A DNA stretch of 64,000 nt. Origin: Sporomusa acidovorans (GTDB lineage: Bacteria; Bacillota; Negativicutes; Sporomusales; Sporomusaceae). The notes beneath the pieces were generated by a model. It was not told the origin of the DNA. It saw only the letters and a list, made by a program, of their open reading frames with translations, and did no database searches. Where the stretch lies: the NCBI RefSeq assembly GCF_900101845.1, contig NZ_FNAM01000028.1:1-64000 (forward strand), in the 5' to 3' direction. This document shows positions 51,552 to 59,675 of the stretch, one piece after another. Numbering within the stretch: position 1 is the first letter of the stretch; every line of letters begins with the position of its first letter. Both the position numbers and the translations under genes were made by a program.

Positions 51552-51867
51552 AGAGAACCTTTCTGCATTTCCTAATTTCATTAATCTAATTTACATTCCA
51601 GATGTTTATATATACTACAATGGAACATCGATCCCCTGCTACCCCGGGCAAGAGGAGGCAAGTAGGGCGTTTTTTTTGTTTCCTATTAGATTAGTACGTT
51701 TGATGTAAAACAAAACTTAAAGTGATAAAGTTTTTCTAGCCTGCGGGCAGGATTTTGCCATTCGATCAAAAAAAATGTAAGTATCCGGAGAATTGGTTCA
51801 TCGGTTTGGATTCAAGTGTAGCGTCCACGCAAGGTGATGCCTCATAGTAAAAAAAGGGGGTGGAGCA
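51552..51867 (+). other. Intergenic region with a possible short transcript
   Basis: No coding gene. A promoter-like TTTACA ... TATACT pair near 51590-51615 is followed about 30 bases later by CCCCTGCTACC facing GGCAAGTAGGG and a run of eight T (ending near 51680). This could be a 60-base small RNA or an attenuator ahead of the macro-domain gene. Confidence 0.4.
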
Positions 51868-52172
51868 ATGCCACTGGAAATAATACGTAGTGATATAACC
51901 AAAGTTCATACGGATGCTATTGTTAATGCGGCAAATACATCCTTGCTTGGTGGCGGAGGAGTTGACGGAGCAATACATCGATCCGCGGGACCGGAATTGC
52001 TTGCGGAGTGCCGTACTCTGGGTGGGTGCAAAGTTGGGCAAGCTAAGATAACAAAAGGATATAAGCTGCCAGCAAAGTATGTAATACATACTGTTGGGCC
52101 GGTCTGGCACATGACGGTTTATATGGTACTGTTCCTATATGGATCATTCCGTGAATCGGCTGGTTTCGGTAA
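51868..52172 (+). pseudogene. Macro-domain protein, C-terminally truncated
   Basis: The first 80 residues are a clear macro domain: [40 protein letters not shown] in order, then [11 protein letters not shown]. Macro-domain proteins hydrolyse ADP-ribose derivatives. After GPVWH the sequence departs from the family and ends in a short unrelated tail; about 70 residues of the domain, including the second substrate loop, are missing. The break joins it to a PAP2 phosphatase remnant. GGGGGTGGAG supports the start. Confidence 0.75.
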
Positions 52173-52370
52173 CGGCTGACGCATCTTTTTCCCAGTGATT
52201 ATGCGGCGGGTAGTTTCTCGAGAGCAGGAATTATATTAGTTAAACAGTCGATAGGCAGTATAGTATTAACCGTAATAGCAGTACTTTTATCTTTGTCGCG
52301 TATTTACGGAGGGGTACATAACCCCAGTGACATATTGCGGAATGGCAGTAATATTGGCCCCCGCTTTTAT
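52173..52370 (+). pseudogene. PAP2-superfamily phosphatase remnant
   Basis: A frame without start reads [20 protein letters not shown], then VLLSLSRIYGGVHNPSDIL. These correspond to the second and third phosphatase motifs of PAP2 / undecaprenyl-diphosphatase (BcrC-like) proteins, where the His of PSGH is already replaced here by Tyr. Only the C-terminal third is present. It follows the truncated macro domain directly, so one deletion probably removed both missing halves. Confidence 0.65.
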
Positions 52371-52480
52371 TGACGATATCTTCTTTGTTGCACCATAATA
52401 CCAATAATTCAGGAATGGGGACGGGGCATAGACACAAAAACGCGACTTATCGCATAAAATATAATAGAGCTTGAAAACAA

Positions 52481-52500
52481 ATGAGAATGATATTTATGAG
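52481..52500 (+). promoter_or_regulatory. Possible metal-responsive operator before the DtxR-type gene
   Basis: ATGAGAATGATATTTATGAG, 27 bases before the start codon, resembles a Fur-type TGA-AAT-AT repeat but is imperfect. It does not match the GGTTAG-type boxes seen before feoA. Confidence 0.3.
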
Positions 52501-52526
52501 CGGTATTAGCGATTGGTGGTGAACCT

Positions 52527-52958
52527 ATGCTGTCACCTAGTCTTGAAGATTACTTAGAAGAAATCTTCAGGTTTTCAGTTAGTCACGATATAGTACGAGT
52601 TACGGATATCAGTCAAAAATTAAATGTCAAATTGCCTTCGGTAACAAAAGCTGTGGGAAAACTTCGCGCCGGTGGCTATATTACTTATCAGAAGTATGGC
52701 CTGATTGGACTGACCGAAAAGGGGAGACAGACTGGGGGCTACCTTGTAGAAAGAAATACGCTTTTGCAGGAATTTCTCAGGACAATCTGTGCCGATTGCG
52801 ATGTCGCTGCGGAAGCTGAAGCAATGGAGCATTACTTATCGAAATCAACTATTGTTTCGATACAACTTTTAACGGTCTTCATGAAAGAGAATCCTGCAAC
52901 CTACCAGCAATATGTTGATTACGTACAGAAAAGCAAAAGAAAAAACAAAGAGAGATAA
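52527..52958 (+). CDS. DtxR/MntR-family metal-dependent repressor
   Basis: A 143-residue protein: LSPSLEDYLEEIFRFSVSHD, VRVTDISQKLNVKLPSVTKA and GLTEKGRQTGGYLVERNTLL form the winged helix and the start of the metal-binding dimerisation domain (AEAMEHYLS carries the usual Glu and His ligands). It lacks the SH3-like third domain, as MntR does. It probably senses iron or manganese and binds the palindromes upstream of feoA 650 bases away. The gene faces the feoB remnant across a terminator. Confidence 0.88.
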   Translation: MLSPSLEDYLEEIFRFSVSHDIVRVTDISQKLNVKLPSVTKAVGKLRAGGYITYQKYGLIGLTEKGRQTGGYLVERNTLLQEFLRTICADCDVAAEAEAMEHYLSKSTIVSIQLLTVFMKENPATYQQYVDYVQKSKRKNKER

Positions 52959-52988
52959 ACAGGGGCGGGTAGCCCCTGTTAGCTTTTA
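52958..52988 (+). terminator. Terminator of the DtxR-type gene
   Basis: AACAGGGGC pairs perfectly with GCCCCTGTT around GGGTA; a T-rich tail (AGCTTTT) follows. It may also serve the convergent feoB remnant. Confidence 0.8.
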
Positions 52989-53292
52989 AGCCAGACCGAG
53001 ATCTCTGGCAAATTGCGCTACGACAAAACAGACAGCGAAAGCGTTAAGGGACGGAATGAGGAAAGACAGGAAAGTCCACTTAACACTCCCTGATTCCTTA
53101 TATGCAGAAGGGCAATTAGAGCGTTTCCCGGAGTTGAGCTAATCCTTCTCCTTTACGTGCAGCCGTGGCCACGACGGAACTCCGAGTTCCTTTTCCAAGG
53201 CTGGAACATCAATGGCGATCTGCTTCTTTCTGGCCTCGTCCATAAGATTAAACACAAACCACAACATGGGAAGTAATCTCCATCAATGTCAT
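52986..53292 (-). pseudogene. feoB: feoB remnant with large internal deletion and frameshift
   Basis: After feoA and a GGAGGCG ribosome-binding site, an ATG at 53292 opens a short frame (MTLMEITSHVVV). The next pieces are the NKxD region of the FeoB G-domain (LMDEARKKQIAIDVPALEKE LGVP in order, then in another frame VATAARKGEGLAQLRETL) and the extreme C-terminus (KESGSVKWTFLSFLIPSLNA, then FARDLGLA). The P-loop and nearly the whole membrane channel of this roughly 700-residue ferrous-iron transporter are gone. The remnant cannot transport iron. Confidence 0.8.
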
Positions 53293-53301
53293 TCGCCTCC
53301 G

Positions 53302-53550
53302 CTATTCCATAGGGTATATTTTAATCAAGCTGGCGTCATCGCTGCGCAAGGCAATGGTCGTATTCCGCACACGAAACGCAATGGGGTCACCAACCGGACT
53401 TTTGCGGATGCACTCAACCTGCGTTCCCGGAACCATGCCTAAGTCCAGCACTCGTCTTCTAAGTAAACCATCAAGTTCTACCGATAATATTCTACCGGCG
53501 GTGCCTGCCATAAGGTCTGCCAAAGAAGATAATTTATCAGGGGTATGCAT
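53302..53550 (-). CDS. feoA: Ferrous iron transport protein A (FeoA)
   Basis: An 82-residue SH3-like protein (LADLMAGTAGRILSVELDG, RRRVLDLGMVPGTQVECIRK, SPVGDPIAFRVRNTTIALR). FeoA assists the FeoB iron channel. AAGGAGG lies ten bases before the ATG. Its partner directly downstream is a pseudogene, so this copy has either become an orphan or serves another FeoB. Three DtxR-like boxes precede it. Confidence 0.9.
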   Translation of the reverse strand: MHTPDKLSSLADLMAGTAGRILSVELDGLLRRRVLDLGMVPGTQVECIRKSPVGDPIAFRVRNTTIALRSDDASLIKIYPME

Positions 53551-53590
53551 ACAAAATAACCTCCTTGTTGTTTGCTACTATACCGGATAG

Positions 53591-53675
53591 GTTAGTTTCG
53601 ACTAACATGAGTGGATAAAGAAAGGTTAGCAGCAGCTAACATCCAGTGCGAAAAAAACGGTTAGCGCCAGCTAAC
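53591..53675 (-). promoter_or_regulatory. Three DtxR-type operator palindromes upstream of feoA
   Basis: GTTAGTTTCGACTAAC (53591), GGTTAGCAGCAGCTAAC (53624) and GGTTAGCGCCAGCTAAC (53659) are versions of one inverted repeat, spaced about 34 bases (three helical turns) apart. The half-site GGTTAG/CTAACC is that of DtxR/IdeR boxes. The DtxR-type protein at 52527 is the obvious binder. A similar but weaker sequence overlaps the stop codon at 53939. Confidence 0.75.
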
Positions 53676-53831
53676 ACCTTATTTTTAACCCTCTGCTATA
53701 TAGTATGGGGAACAAGGAAAAATGTTACTGTCTATAAAAATTAGGACGCTGTCAGTCGGAGTATATTTGACCATAATAAGCTAAGAAATGATTTCCAGAG
53801 TTTTCGGTTGTATTGAAATACTGCATATCAA

Positions 53832-53867
53832 TTAAAAAAGGCAGGTTGATGATATTCAATCTGCCTT
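53832..53867 (-). terminator. Terminator of the unknown gene at 53946
   Basis: On the minus strand AAGGCAGATTGA pairs with TCAACCTGCCTT and continues into six T. One G-U wobble in twelve pairs. Confidence 0.85.
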
Positions 53868-53945
53868 CTGAAGAGTACTTTTTACACACTATCATTATTA
53901 TCTTGTTATCCACTTACCCAAAAATCATATGAGTGCAGGTTAGCA

Positions 53946-54566
53946 CTAGCTTAATTGCCAAACTACTTTTGCTAAAGCAAATTCATTCTGGGCTATTTCT
54001 ACTGCAATCTTAATGTTATAAATTTTACCGATTTCATTTAGCAAGGAACACCCTACCTTCAGTACACCTTGTTCTATGACAGACAACGGTTGCGAATGTT
54101 GATTCAAGTTAAATTCGACAAAAGGAAGTTCCTTTTTATCTGTATTATCAATAATATTGCAAGAGACTAACGACTGACTTCCGGGCATAATTAATCGAAT
54201 AAGTATTTTTAAGGTCATTGTTAAAAAATCGTGATATCCAGCAAATTTTTTGATATCTTGACACTCTTCATTAAAAGTAATTCGGCCATTATATTCCTTG
54301 GTGAGATTGGTAATCATTTCTATCGTTGTTTTGCTATCACAGACTATGGGCAAAATATCAATATACATAGACTGAATTTCTTCTATTATATTTATATACT
54401 GGTCAATAACTTCGATATTTTCATCGCTTTTTTCTATCATCATTCCATTATGACGTTTCCAAAAAGCAAATATCCATTGGTTGATTCGCTTTAAATTATG
54501 TAAATCTTTTTTTCGTTCGCTTTTATTTGTTCCATCTTGGAGAATTACACAGAAGAGTTTCAGCAA
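53946..54566 (-). CDS. Hypothetical protein, weak similarity to kinase-type ATPase domains
   Basis: Up to 206 residues. Not confidently recognised. The middle (KFAGYHDFLTMTLKILIRLI) and the end (QGVLKVGCSLLNEIGKIYNI KIAVEIA in order) have the rhythm of a histidine-kinase ATP-binding domain, but the N and G boxes are not evident. There is no signal peptide or membrane span. The first 40 residues are basic, and the start may be the Met pair at residue 42. It is a single-gene transcript with a strong terminator. Confidence 0.55.
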   Translation of the reverse strand: MLKLFCVILQDGTNKSERKKDLHNLKRINQWIFAFWKRHNGMMIEKSDENIEVIDQYINIIEEIQSMYIDILPIVCDSKTTIEMITNLTKEYNGRITFNEECQDIKKFAGYHDFLTMTLKILIRLIMPGSQSLVSCNIIDNTDKKELPFVEFNLNQHSQPLSVIEQGVLKVGCSLLNEIGKIYNIKIAVEIAQNEFALAKVVWQLS

Positions 54567-54733
54567 ATAATGGTAGAGTGCTAACTTTATTAATTGACTT
54601 TCGACACAATGTTCTTTTTCCCTGTTGAAACAGTCAATTATTATATTAATATTTTAAATATTCAGCCAAATAAGTAGGATTGAATGATTATGTTTGACTA
54701 AATGCCATTGAGGTTTTTACAAAGGAACGGAAT

Positions 54734-54973
54734 TTGTTAGATACTTATCTATTTTATACGAAATACTTGCATAGAAAAGACAGTAGAATTACCTTTATGG
54801 TCATGAGAAAATATTTCTATTATACAACCTTGCTTTTCAGAGACTTAACAGAAAAAGAGGCCTTCGTTGAAAAAGTTGATCCGATCATAAAAATACTTCT
54901 TTTTAATGGTAGAATTTTTGATTGTAAAAGAATATGTACAACCATTCAATTCAATTATAGCCATGGAAAATAA
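54734..54973 (+). CDS. Hypothetical small basic protein (uncertain)
   Basis: A 79-residue frame starting at TTG behind AAAGGAACGG. The sequence (MLDTYLFYTKYLHRKDSRIT, KEAFVEKVDPIIKILLFNGR) has no recognisable domain. Support is only the open frame and a moderate ribosome-binding site. Confidence 0.3.
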   Translation: MLDTYLFYTKYLHRKDSRITFMVMRKYFYYTTLLFRDLTEKEAFVEKVDPIIKILLFNGRIFDCKRICTTIQFNYSHGK

Positions 54974-55094
54974 CGGACTAAAAATAATGTAAAAAAATGA
55001 TAAAATAAAAGGAGTTTTGTCAATATATATCGAATAATTGAATAATAGATCTAGTTAACTCAATAAGAGTCAAGGAGTATTCAATTTTATAAAG

Positions 55095-55172
55095 GGCAAA
55101 CTTATTGAAAAATAGGTCGCAAAGCCATGGGTCTAAAGATATTTTTATCAATGACTGCCAGGTTGCATCATT
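55095..55172 (+). ncRNA. c-di-GMP-I (GEMM) riboswitch
   Basis: The core elements appear in order: CAAACTTATTGAAAAATAGG, TCGCAAAGCCATGGGTCTAA, then ATGACTGCCAGGTTGC. The GCAAAGCCA-GGGTC and CTGCCAGGTTG blocks are the two helices of the GEMM-I aptamer. A terminator overlaps its 3' part, and a chemoreceptor gene follows. Confidence 0.88.
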
Positions 55173-55207
55173 ATATGATTTTTTTGGTGATGTGCGGGCA
55201 GTTTTTT
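55153..55207 (+). terminator. Expression-platform terminator of the c-di-GMP riboswitch
   Basis: GACTGCC and TTGCATCA of the aptamer end pair with TGATG and GGGCAGT downstream, followed by six T. Aptamer folding and terminator formation exclude each other, so ligand binding should favour read-through. Confidence 0.75.
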
Positions 55208-55314
55208 ATTAGTTCATGGGAAGGAGGAAATATGCAATAGCAATGCAAGAACCTTACTGAATTTTTGGTAGTATTTAACAAAAAATAAGGATTAATGTTA
55301 AGGAGCGCAAAATT

Positions 55315-57030
55315 ATGGTCTTTTTTAACAATATGAAAGTAAAATACAAATTGGGAGTTTTAATTTTTATTGCTTTTTTGGCGCTTGGAGTTATCGGTTT
55401 TACGGGGTATTATTACTTGCAGCAATCAAATATTACATTGAATACTATGTATAAGGACAGGCTAATCCCTGTCCGGAATTTAAACGAAAATCGCATGCTT
55501 ATTGTCAGAGCTAATGCGGCGATCATGGAATTGATGCTTACTACGGATGTTAATAAAAATAATCAACTTAAAGCAATCATAGAAGATACCGGTAAACGAG
55601 CTGCTAATAATCTGACAGAGCTTGAAAAAATTCATCTTGATGCTAAATCTAAGGACTTGTTGAACAAAGTGAACACGGCTAGAGAAAAGTACCGTGATGC
55701 AAGAGAGCAGGTTATTAGTTTAGCTATGCAAAACAAAAATGCCGAAGCATATGCCCTATATGCTGCTAACTTGGATAAGCAGTCTACAGAGTATATTGAT
55801 CTAATGCGCGAGTTTAGTGATTATTATACCGAATTGTCCCAAAAAATGAACGAGGATAACCAAGCTGCTTTTGAAAGAGCTAATCAAATCACGATGGGAA
55901 TTTTGCTGATGGCATTTCTTGTATTGGGGCTGAGCAGCTGGTACATATCAAAAATCATAACCCAACCGTTAACTGAGTTGACACTGGTTTGCGATGAACT
56001 TGCCACCGGTGATTTTCGTGATAAACCGCGCCGAATTATCAGGAAGGATGAAATCGGAAAAGTGGCAGATTCTTTGGTAGCTATGCGCAGCAATGTTCAT
56101 ACACTGATGAGGAAAATTGACGTGTCCGTTGAGCAGGTGGCTGCAGCTTCTGAGGAGTTGACGGCTAGCGCTGACCAATCGGCTCAAGCGGCCACTCAGG
56201 TGGCCGGCTCTATTGTCGCTGTGGCACAAGGCATGGGAGAACAGTTAAGTATAACTGGAGAGGCTGCGGCAGTTATCCGGCAGATGTCTGCAGGCATCCA
56301 GAAAATTGCTGGTAATGCTAACGACGTGTCCGGACAATCAGCTTTAGCCGCACAAAAGGCCAATGAAGGTAATATAGCAGCAGATAAGGCGGTACGGCAA
56401 ATGGCACACATTGAACAGACAGTAACGAATTCTGCCGGAATAGTGGCTAAACTAGGTGAGCGGTCGAAAGAAATAGGTCAGATTGTAGATACTATTGCCG
56501 GGATTGCTGGTCAAACCAATCTTCTGGCCTTAAATGCCGCTATTGAAGCAGCACGCGCCGGAGAGCAGGGACGTGGGTTTGCCGTTGTAGCAGAAGAAGT
56601 ACGAAAGTTAGCTGAGCAATCCCAGGAAGCTGCCAAGCAAATTGCTACCCTTATTCGAGAAATTCAAGGTGATACCGACAAGGCGGTTATCGCCATGGGG
56701 GAAGGCTCCCAGGAAGTTAAAATGGGAGCAGAAATAGTCAATGCTTCAGGTCTAGCTTTTAATGAAATTACTAAGTTAGTATCGCAAGTATCTGATCAGA
56801 TCAAAGACATATCTATGGCCGTAGACCAAATGGCAAGTGGTAGTCAGCAGATTGTTAGTTCCGTGCAACAAATTGATGAACTAAGTAAAAAAGCTTCCAG
56901 CGAAGCACAAAGCGTTTCAGCCGCTACCGAAGAGCAATCCGCATCAATGGAAGAAATAGCTGCTTCCAGCCAGGCATTAGCTAATCTTGCTATGGATTTA
57001 AGGGACGCAGTCAATAAATTCCAAGTTTAA
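55315..57030 (+). CDS. Methyl-accepting chemotaxis protein
   Basis: A 571-residue chemoreceptor. One membrane span at about residues 12-30, a four-helix-bundle ligand domain outside ([20 protein letters not shown]), and a second span near 190-210 are followed by HAMP ([20 protein letters not shown]). A long cytoplasmic coiled coil has the hairpin tip [40 protein letters not shown] in order. Methylation-site Glu/Gln pairs are visible on both sides. No CheW-binding anomaly. Expression depends on a c-di-GMP riboswitch, tying motility behaviour to the second-messenger level. Confidence 0.95.
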   Translation: MVFFNNMKVKYKLGVLIFIAFLALGVIGFTGYYYLQQSNITLNTMYKDRLIPVRNLNENRMLIVRANAAIMELMLTTDVNKNNQLKAIIEDTGKRAANNLTELEKIHLDAKSKDLLNKVNTAREKYRDAREQVISLAMQNKNAEAYALYAANLDKQSTEYIDLMREFSDYYTELSQKMNEDNQAAFERANQITMGILLMAFLVLGLSSWYISKIITQPLTELTLVCDELATGDFRDKPRRIIRKDEIGKVADSLVAMRSNVHTLMRKIDVSVEQVAAASEELTASADQSAQAATQVAGSIVAVAQGMGEQLSITGEAAAVIRQMSAGIQKIAGNANDVSGQSALAAQKANEGNIAADKAVRQMAHIEQTVTNSAGIVAKLGERSKEIGQIVDTIAGIAGQTNLLALNAAIEAARAGEQGRGFAVVAEEVRKLAEQSQEAAKQIATLIREIQGDTDKAVIAMGEGSQEVKMGAEIVNASGLAFNEITKLVSQVSDQIKDISMAVDQMASGSQQIVSSVQQIDELSKKASSEAQSVSAATEEQSASMEEIAASSQALANLAMDLRDAVNKFQV

Positions 57031-57099
57031 AGTGATTAGTGCCTAAATAAAGAACTTATAGCGTGATTGAATTTTGATTTTGTATTAGTATGAATAAGG

Positions 57100-57151
57100 A
57101 AAGCCCATGCGTTATACTGATATTTAAAAGCAGCCTAGCATGGGCTTTTTT
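57100..57151 (+). terminator. Terminator of the chemoreceptor gene
   Basis: AAAGCCCATGC pairs with GCATGGGCTTT across a 27-base loop and a T-run follows. Confidence 0.8.
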
Positions 57152-57239
57152 ATTATCCAAGGCTGGTACGATGGATTTAAGTTATTGAGTTTTCCATAAA
57201 CAACCTGTCTCGAAATATCAGGTTCTAAGTTGGTTTTGG

Positions 57240-57496
57240 GATTGTACGAATATGGCGCCGCTGGCGGTGGCACCGGATTATCAGAGGAAAGGTATTGGTG
57301 GTCGGCTCAGCGAAGCCGGCCACCGAGTGGCTCGGAAACTGGAATTCAAGTCAGTGCTACTGGTGGGCTACCCGGGTTATTATCCGCACGGTTTGGGTAT
57401 CGGCCGGCAGAAACGTTTGGTATCGTGGCTATTCAAGATAGTCAAACCATTAGGTTGATGAGGACGAAGGCTGGGTTATTTGTCAATTTAATATAA
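57240..57496 (+). pseudogene. GNAT acetyltransferase remnant, frameshifted
   Basis: One frame holds the acetyl-CoA loop region MAPLAVAPDYQRKGIGGRLS, then VLLVGYPGYYPH; the following FGYRPAETFGIVAIQDSQTI lies in a second frame. Both belong to a YhbS-type N-acetyltransferase (LAVLPEYQGKGIG-like motif). The N-terminal half and the extreme C-terminus are missing. Non-functional. Confidence 0.75.
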
Positions 57497-57535
57497 AATG
57501 AAAATAGGGAAATACTACTATTGGAGGTGTCGATA

Positions 57536-57709
57536 ATGCCTGGGTATAAAAAAGAAATTCATGAAATTTGCGTTGATAAAACTAGTTGCCAACATGAAAT
57601 TAATTCAAAAAGATCCGAAGACAATGGTTCCTACTGGTCTATACCGACAGAGAAACTAACAAAAGACGCAATTAAAAAAACGTATATGCAGGATCATAAG
57701 AATAAATAG
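57536..57709 (+). CDS. Hypothetical 57-residue protein
   Basis: A small hydrophilic protein (MPGYKKEIHEICVDKTSCQH, then SYWSIPTEKLTKDAIKKTYM). GGAGGTG six bases before the ATG is a strong ribosome-binding site. Two Cys and two His could bind a metal, but no family is recognised. A weak GGCG/CGCC hairpin with a six-T run at 57793 may end the transcript. Confidence 0.55.
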   Translation: MPGYKKEIHEICVDKTSCQHEINSKRSEDNGSYWSIPTEKLTKDAIKKTYMQDHKNK

Positions 57710-58009
57710 GAAGTTCTAGTTTATTCTTATTGGACTTAATTACAATATGTGGTGATTATATATTGTATCTTCTTTATGACTTGATATTGAGGGGCGTTAA
57801 CCGCCTTTTTTGTTTTTTATTATCATATTCCAGCATAGCAAAGATACGTGTTGTTAGACGAACATTAAAGTCCAGGCAACACGAGTTGATTCAGATTTTA
57901 CGATGTTTACATAATTGTCGAAGGCTGAATGACACTAACACAATTGAAGGTGCGGTGGTGAGCTCATAGATAATTTCCCTGAGGAGTTATCTACAAAAAT
58001 ATAGTCCTC

Positions 58010-58558
58010 CTAAGATACCCGGTATACGGCTTTTTCAATTAACCATTTTCCTATTACGGCTTTCATTATATAAAGAGGAAAAGACCAAGTGTGATACCAA
58101 TGCAAAACGAAGTAAGCTTCGAGCCATTCAGCAAATGGCTCACCTACGAATGCTAGTAAAACAGCTGCAATGCTTTCGACGATTAAAAACGTTTTCCATT
58201 TTGGAAAATATTGATATATCAGCATATCCAAGACAGTTAGTAATCCCCAATCAATTCCTATAGAATCAGGAATTATTGGTAAAAGTTTTATGGGATATAT
58301 CCATAATTTTAAAGCTAAACCTGTTGCATCCATTGCGGTTACGACGAACATTATGTAAATACCATAAGCAAGGATAATTCCTGTTCTTGATCTATCTACG
58401 ATCCGCCACCAAAATATCCACGGGACAATTAACGTCGCGAGCAGCAGCCACCATTGATAAGTAAAAAGTTCATATTGCAACCAGTGTTGGTATTGCAAAT
58501 CATGATAATATTTTTGGGCAGCAAATATCTCGGCGTATTGATTTAAGTTTTCGGTCAT
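58010..58558 (-). CDS. CBO0543-type integral membrane protein of unknown function
   Basis: About 182 residues with five to six hydrophobic segments (YQWWLLLATLIVPWIFWW, GLLTVLDMLIYQYFPKWKTF, WSFPLYIMKAVIGKWLIEKA). The pattern with FPKWKTFLIVESIAA and a C-terminal tryptophan-rich end fits the CBO0543 family common in Bacilli and Clostridia; its function is unknown. AAGGGGG before the ATG at 58558 fixes the start. Single gene. Confidence 0.75.
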   Translation of the reverse strand: MTENLNQYAEIFAAQKYYHDLQYQHWLQYELFTYQWWLLLATLIVPWIFWWRIVDRSRTGIILAYGIYIMFVVTAMDATGLALKLWIYPIKLLPIIPDSIGIDWGLLTVLDMLIYQYFPKWKTFLIVESIAAVLLAFVGEPFAEWLEAYFVLHWYHTWSFPLYIMKAVIGKWLIEKAVYRVS

Positions 58559-58965
58559 ATATCTATCCCCCTTATAACGAGATCCCTGAAGAAGTACCTT
58601 TCTCGTTATCCGCATACTACATCTAGCAATTTACGTTTACACAAAATACTGGATATTTTAGGAACGAATATAAGAATAGACTTTTCAGTGATCCTTTATA
58701 CATCCAGTTATTTTTACCACCAGGAGTAAGTCGCATGCAGTAGGCAAACAAGATGAAAAAGGAAGATATATGTATTTGACATAGATATATTCTTTGCAGT
58801 AGTGGAGAAGTTAACCATGATTATAAAAATCAGATTATAACTTTACGTGGTGATACTGATGTCAAAGTTTTGATCTAGAATAGAGATAAATTTTAATCGT
58901 ATCTCGTAATCTGGTTCAGAAACCGTTGAAGGGCTGTACGCAAAAAGAAAAATTTATTAATTTAG

Positions 58966-58994
58966 TTGACAATAATCAAAAAAGTTGGTATAGT
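58966..58994 (+). promoter_or_regulatory. Sigma-A promoter of the candidate ncRNA
   Basis: TTGACA and TATAGT are separated by exactly 17 bases. The same -35/-10 pair with the same spacing drives the tRNA operon at 59207. Bases 58559-58965 show no gene. Confidence 0.8.
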
Positions 58995-58998
58995 AATA

Positions 58999-59148
58999 AT
59001 TCCCGAGGATTCCGGATTGGCAAATGTAGCAGAACCCAAAACTGCCGGGGAAACTCCATGTCAAGGTTGAGCTCGACTTCCATCATCGTAAGCAGAAAAC
59101 CAGTTTGTTGTGAGATGCTGGGCGAAATGAGAAACTGTGGGAATCGCT
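58999..59148 (+). ncRNA. Candidate structured non-coding RNA upstream of the tRNA operon
   Basis: The region lacks a credible coding frame but starts at the predicted transcription start. Its 5' end ATTCCC is complementary to GGGAAT at 59139-59144, which would close the molecule. Internal complementary tracts exist (CCGGATTGGCA near the 5' end against TGCCGGGG). I could not match it to tRNA, tmRNA, SRP RNA, RNase P or 6S RNA with confidence. Confidence 0.4.
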
Positions 59149-59206
59149 AGATTGTAAGCATTGTAAGGAATACCCAAAGCAGATCTTTTTTCTGTAAAAT
59201 ATTTAA

Positions 59207-59235
59207 TTGACATAATAAAAGAAATTTGATATAGT
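59207..59235 (+). promoter_or_regulatory. Sigma-A promoter of the tRNA operon
   Basis: TTGACA, 17 bases, TATAGT, with the first tRNA beginning 18 bases later. Confidence 0.85.
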
Positions 59236-59252
59236 AGTAAACCTGAAATGAT

Positions 59253-59327
59253 GGCGATATGGCCAAGTGGTAAGGCTAAGGTCCGCAAGACCTTGATCCC
59301 CTAGTTCGAATCTGGGTGTCGCCTCCA
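59253..59327 (+). tRNA. tRNA-Cys (GCA), unusual C33
   Basis: Acceptor GGCGATA pairs with TGTCGCC; CCA is encoded. The anticodon stem AAGGT/ACCTT encloses the loop CCGCAAG, giving anticodon GCA. Position 33, nearly always U, is C here, and position 38 is G, which could pair with C32. The T-arm (CCTAG TTCGAAT CTGGG) is normal. Confidence 0.85.
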
Positions 59328-59412
59328 ATACATAACCTGAGATGCATGTTATCTTAGCTATGTCCAACCTACTGTAATATATAGGGAATTTAATGGTATG
59401 TAGCGTTCCAAT

Positions 59413-59487
59413 GCCTCGGTAGCTCAGTCGGTAAAGCAGAGGACTGAAAATCCTCGTGTCGCAGTTCGATTCTGCCCTGAGGCACCA
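59413..59487 (+). tRNA. tRNA-Phe (GAA)
   Basis: GCCTCGG pairs with CTGAGGC (one wobble); anticodon arm GAGGA-CTGAAAA-TCCTC gives GAA; T-loop TTCGATT; CCA encoded. Confidence 0.93.
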
Positions 59488-59495
59488 TTTTTAAT

Positions 59496-59571
59496 GCTGG
59501 CGTAGCTCAATAGGTAGAGCAGCTGACTTGTAATCAGCAGGTTGTGGGTTCAATTCCTATCGCCAGCTCCA
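59496..59571 (+). tRNA. tRNA-Thr (TGT)
   Basis: GCTGGCG pairs with CGCCAGC; anticodon arm GCTGA-CTTGTAA-TCAGC gives TGT; CCA encoded. Confidence 0.95.
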
Positions 59572-59585
59572 TTTAAGCAGCGAAC

Positions 59586-59622
59586 CATATTGTCACGAGC
59601 TGTAAAGCGAAGTGACAATATG
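59586..59622 (+). repeat. Hairpin in the tRNA-Thr / tRNA-Tyr spacer
   Basis: CATATTGTCAC pairs perfectly with GTGACAATATG around a 15-base loop; flanking AGCGA/TCGCT can extend it. A processing signal in the primary tRNA transcript is likely. Confidence 0.65.
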
Positions 59623-59675
59623 AGTGAGTCGCTTAGTTCCAAGCGTAAGCGCGGAACATCCTATAATAAAATTCC

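Noticed and set aside
53939-53955. Fourth DtxR box overlapping a stop codon
   Set aside because: GGTTAGCACTAGCTTAA is a weaker palindrome and lies at the 3' end of a gene, where an operator would have no promoter to act on.
57730-57969. 79-residue frame with hydrophobic start
   Set aside because: It begins at TTG without a good ribosome-binding site and overlaps a probable terminator hairpin at 57793.
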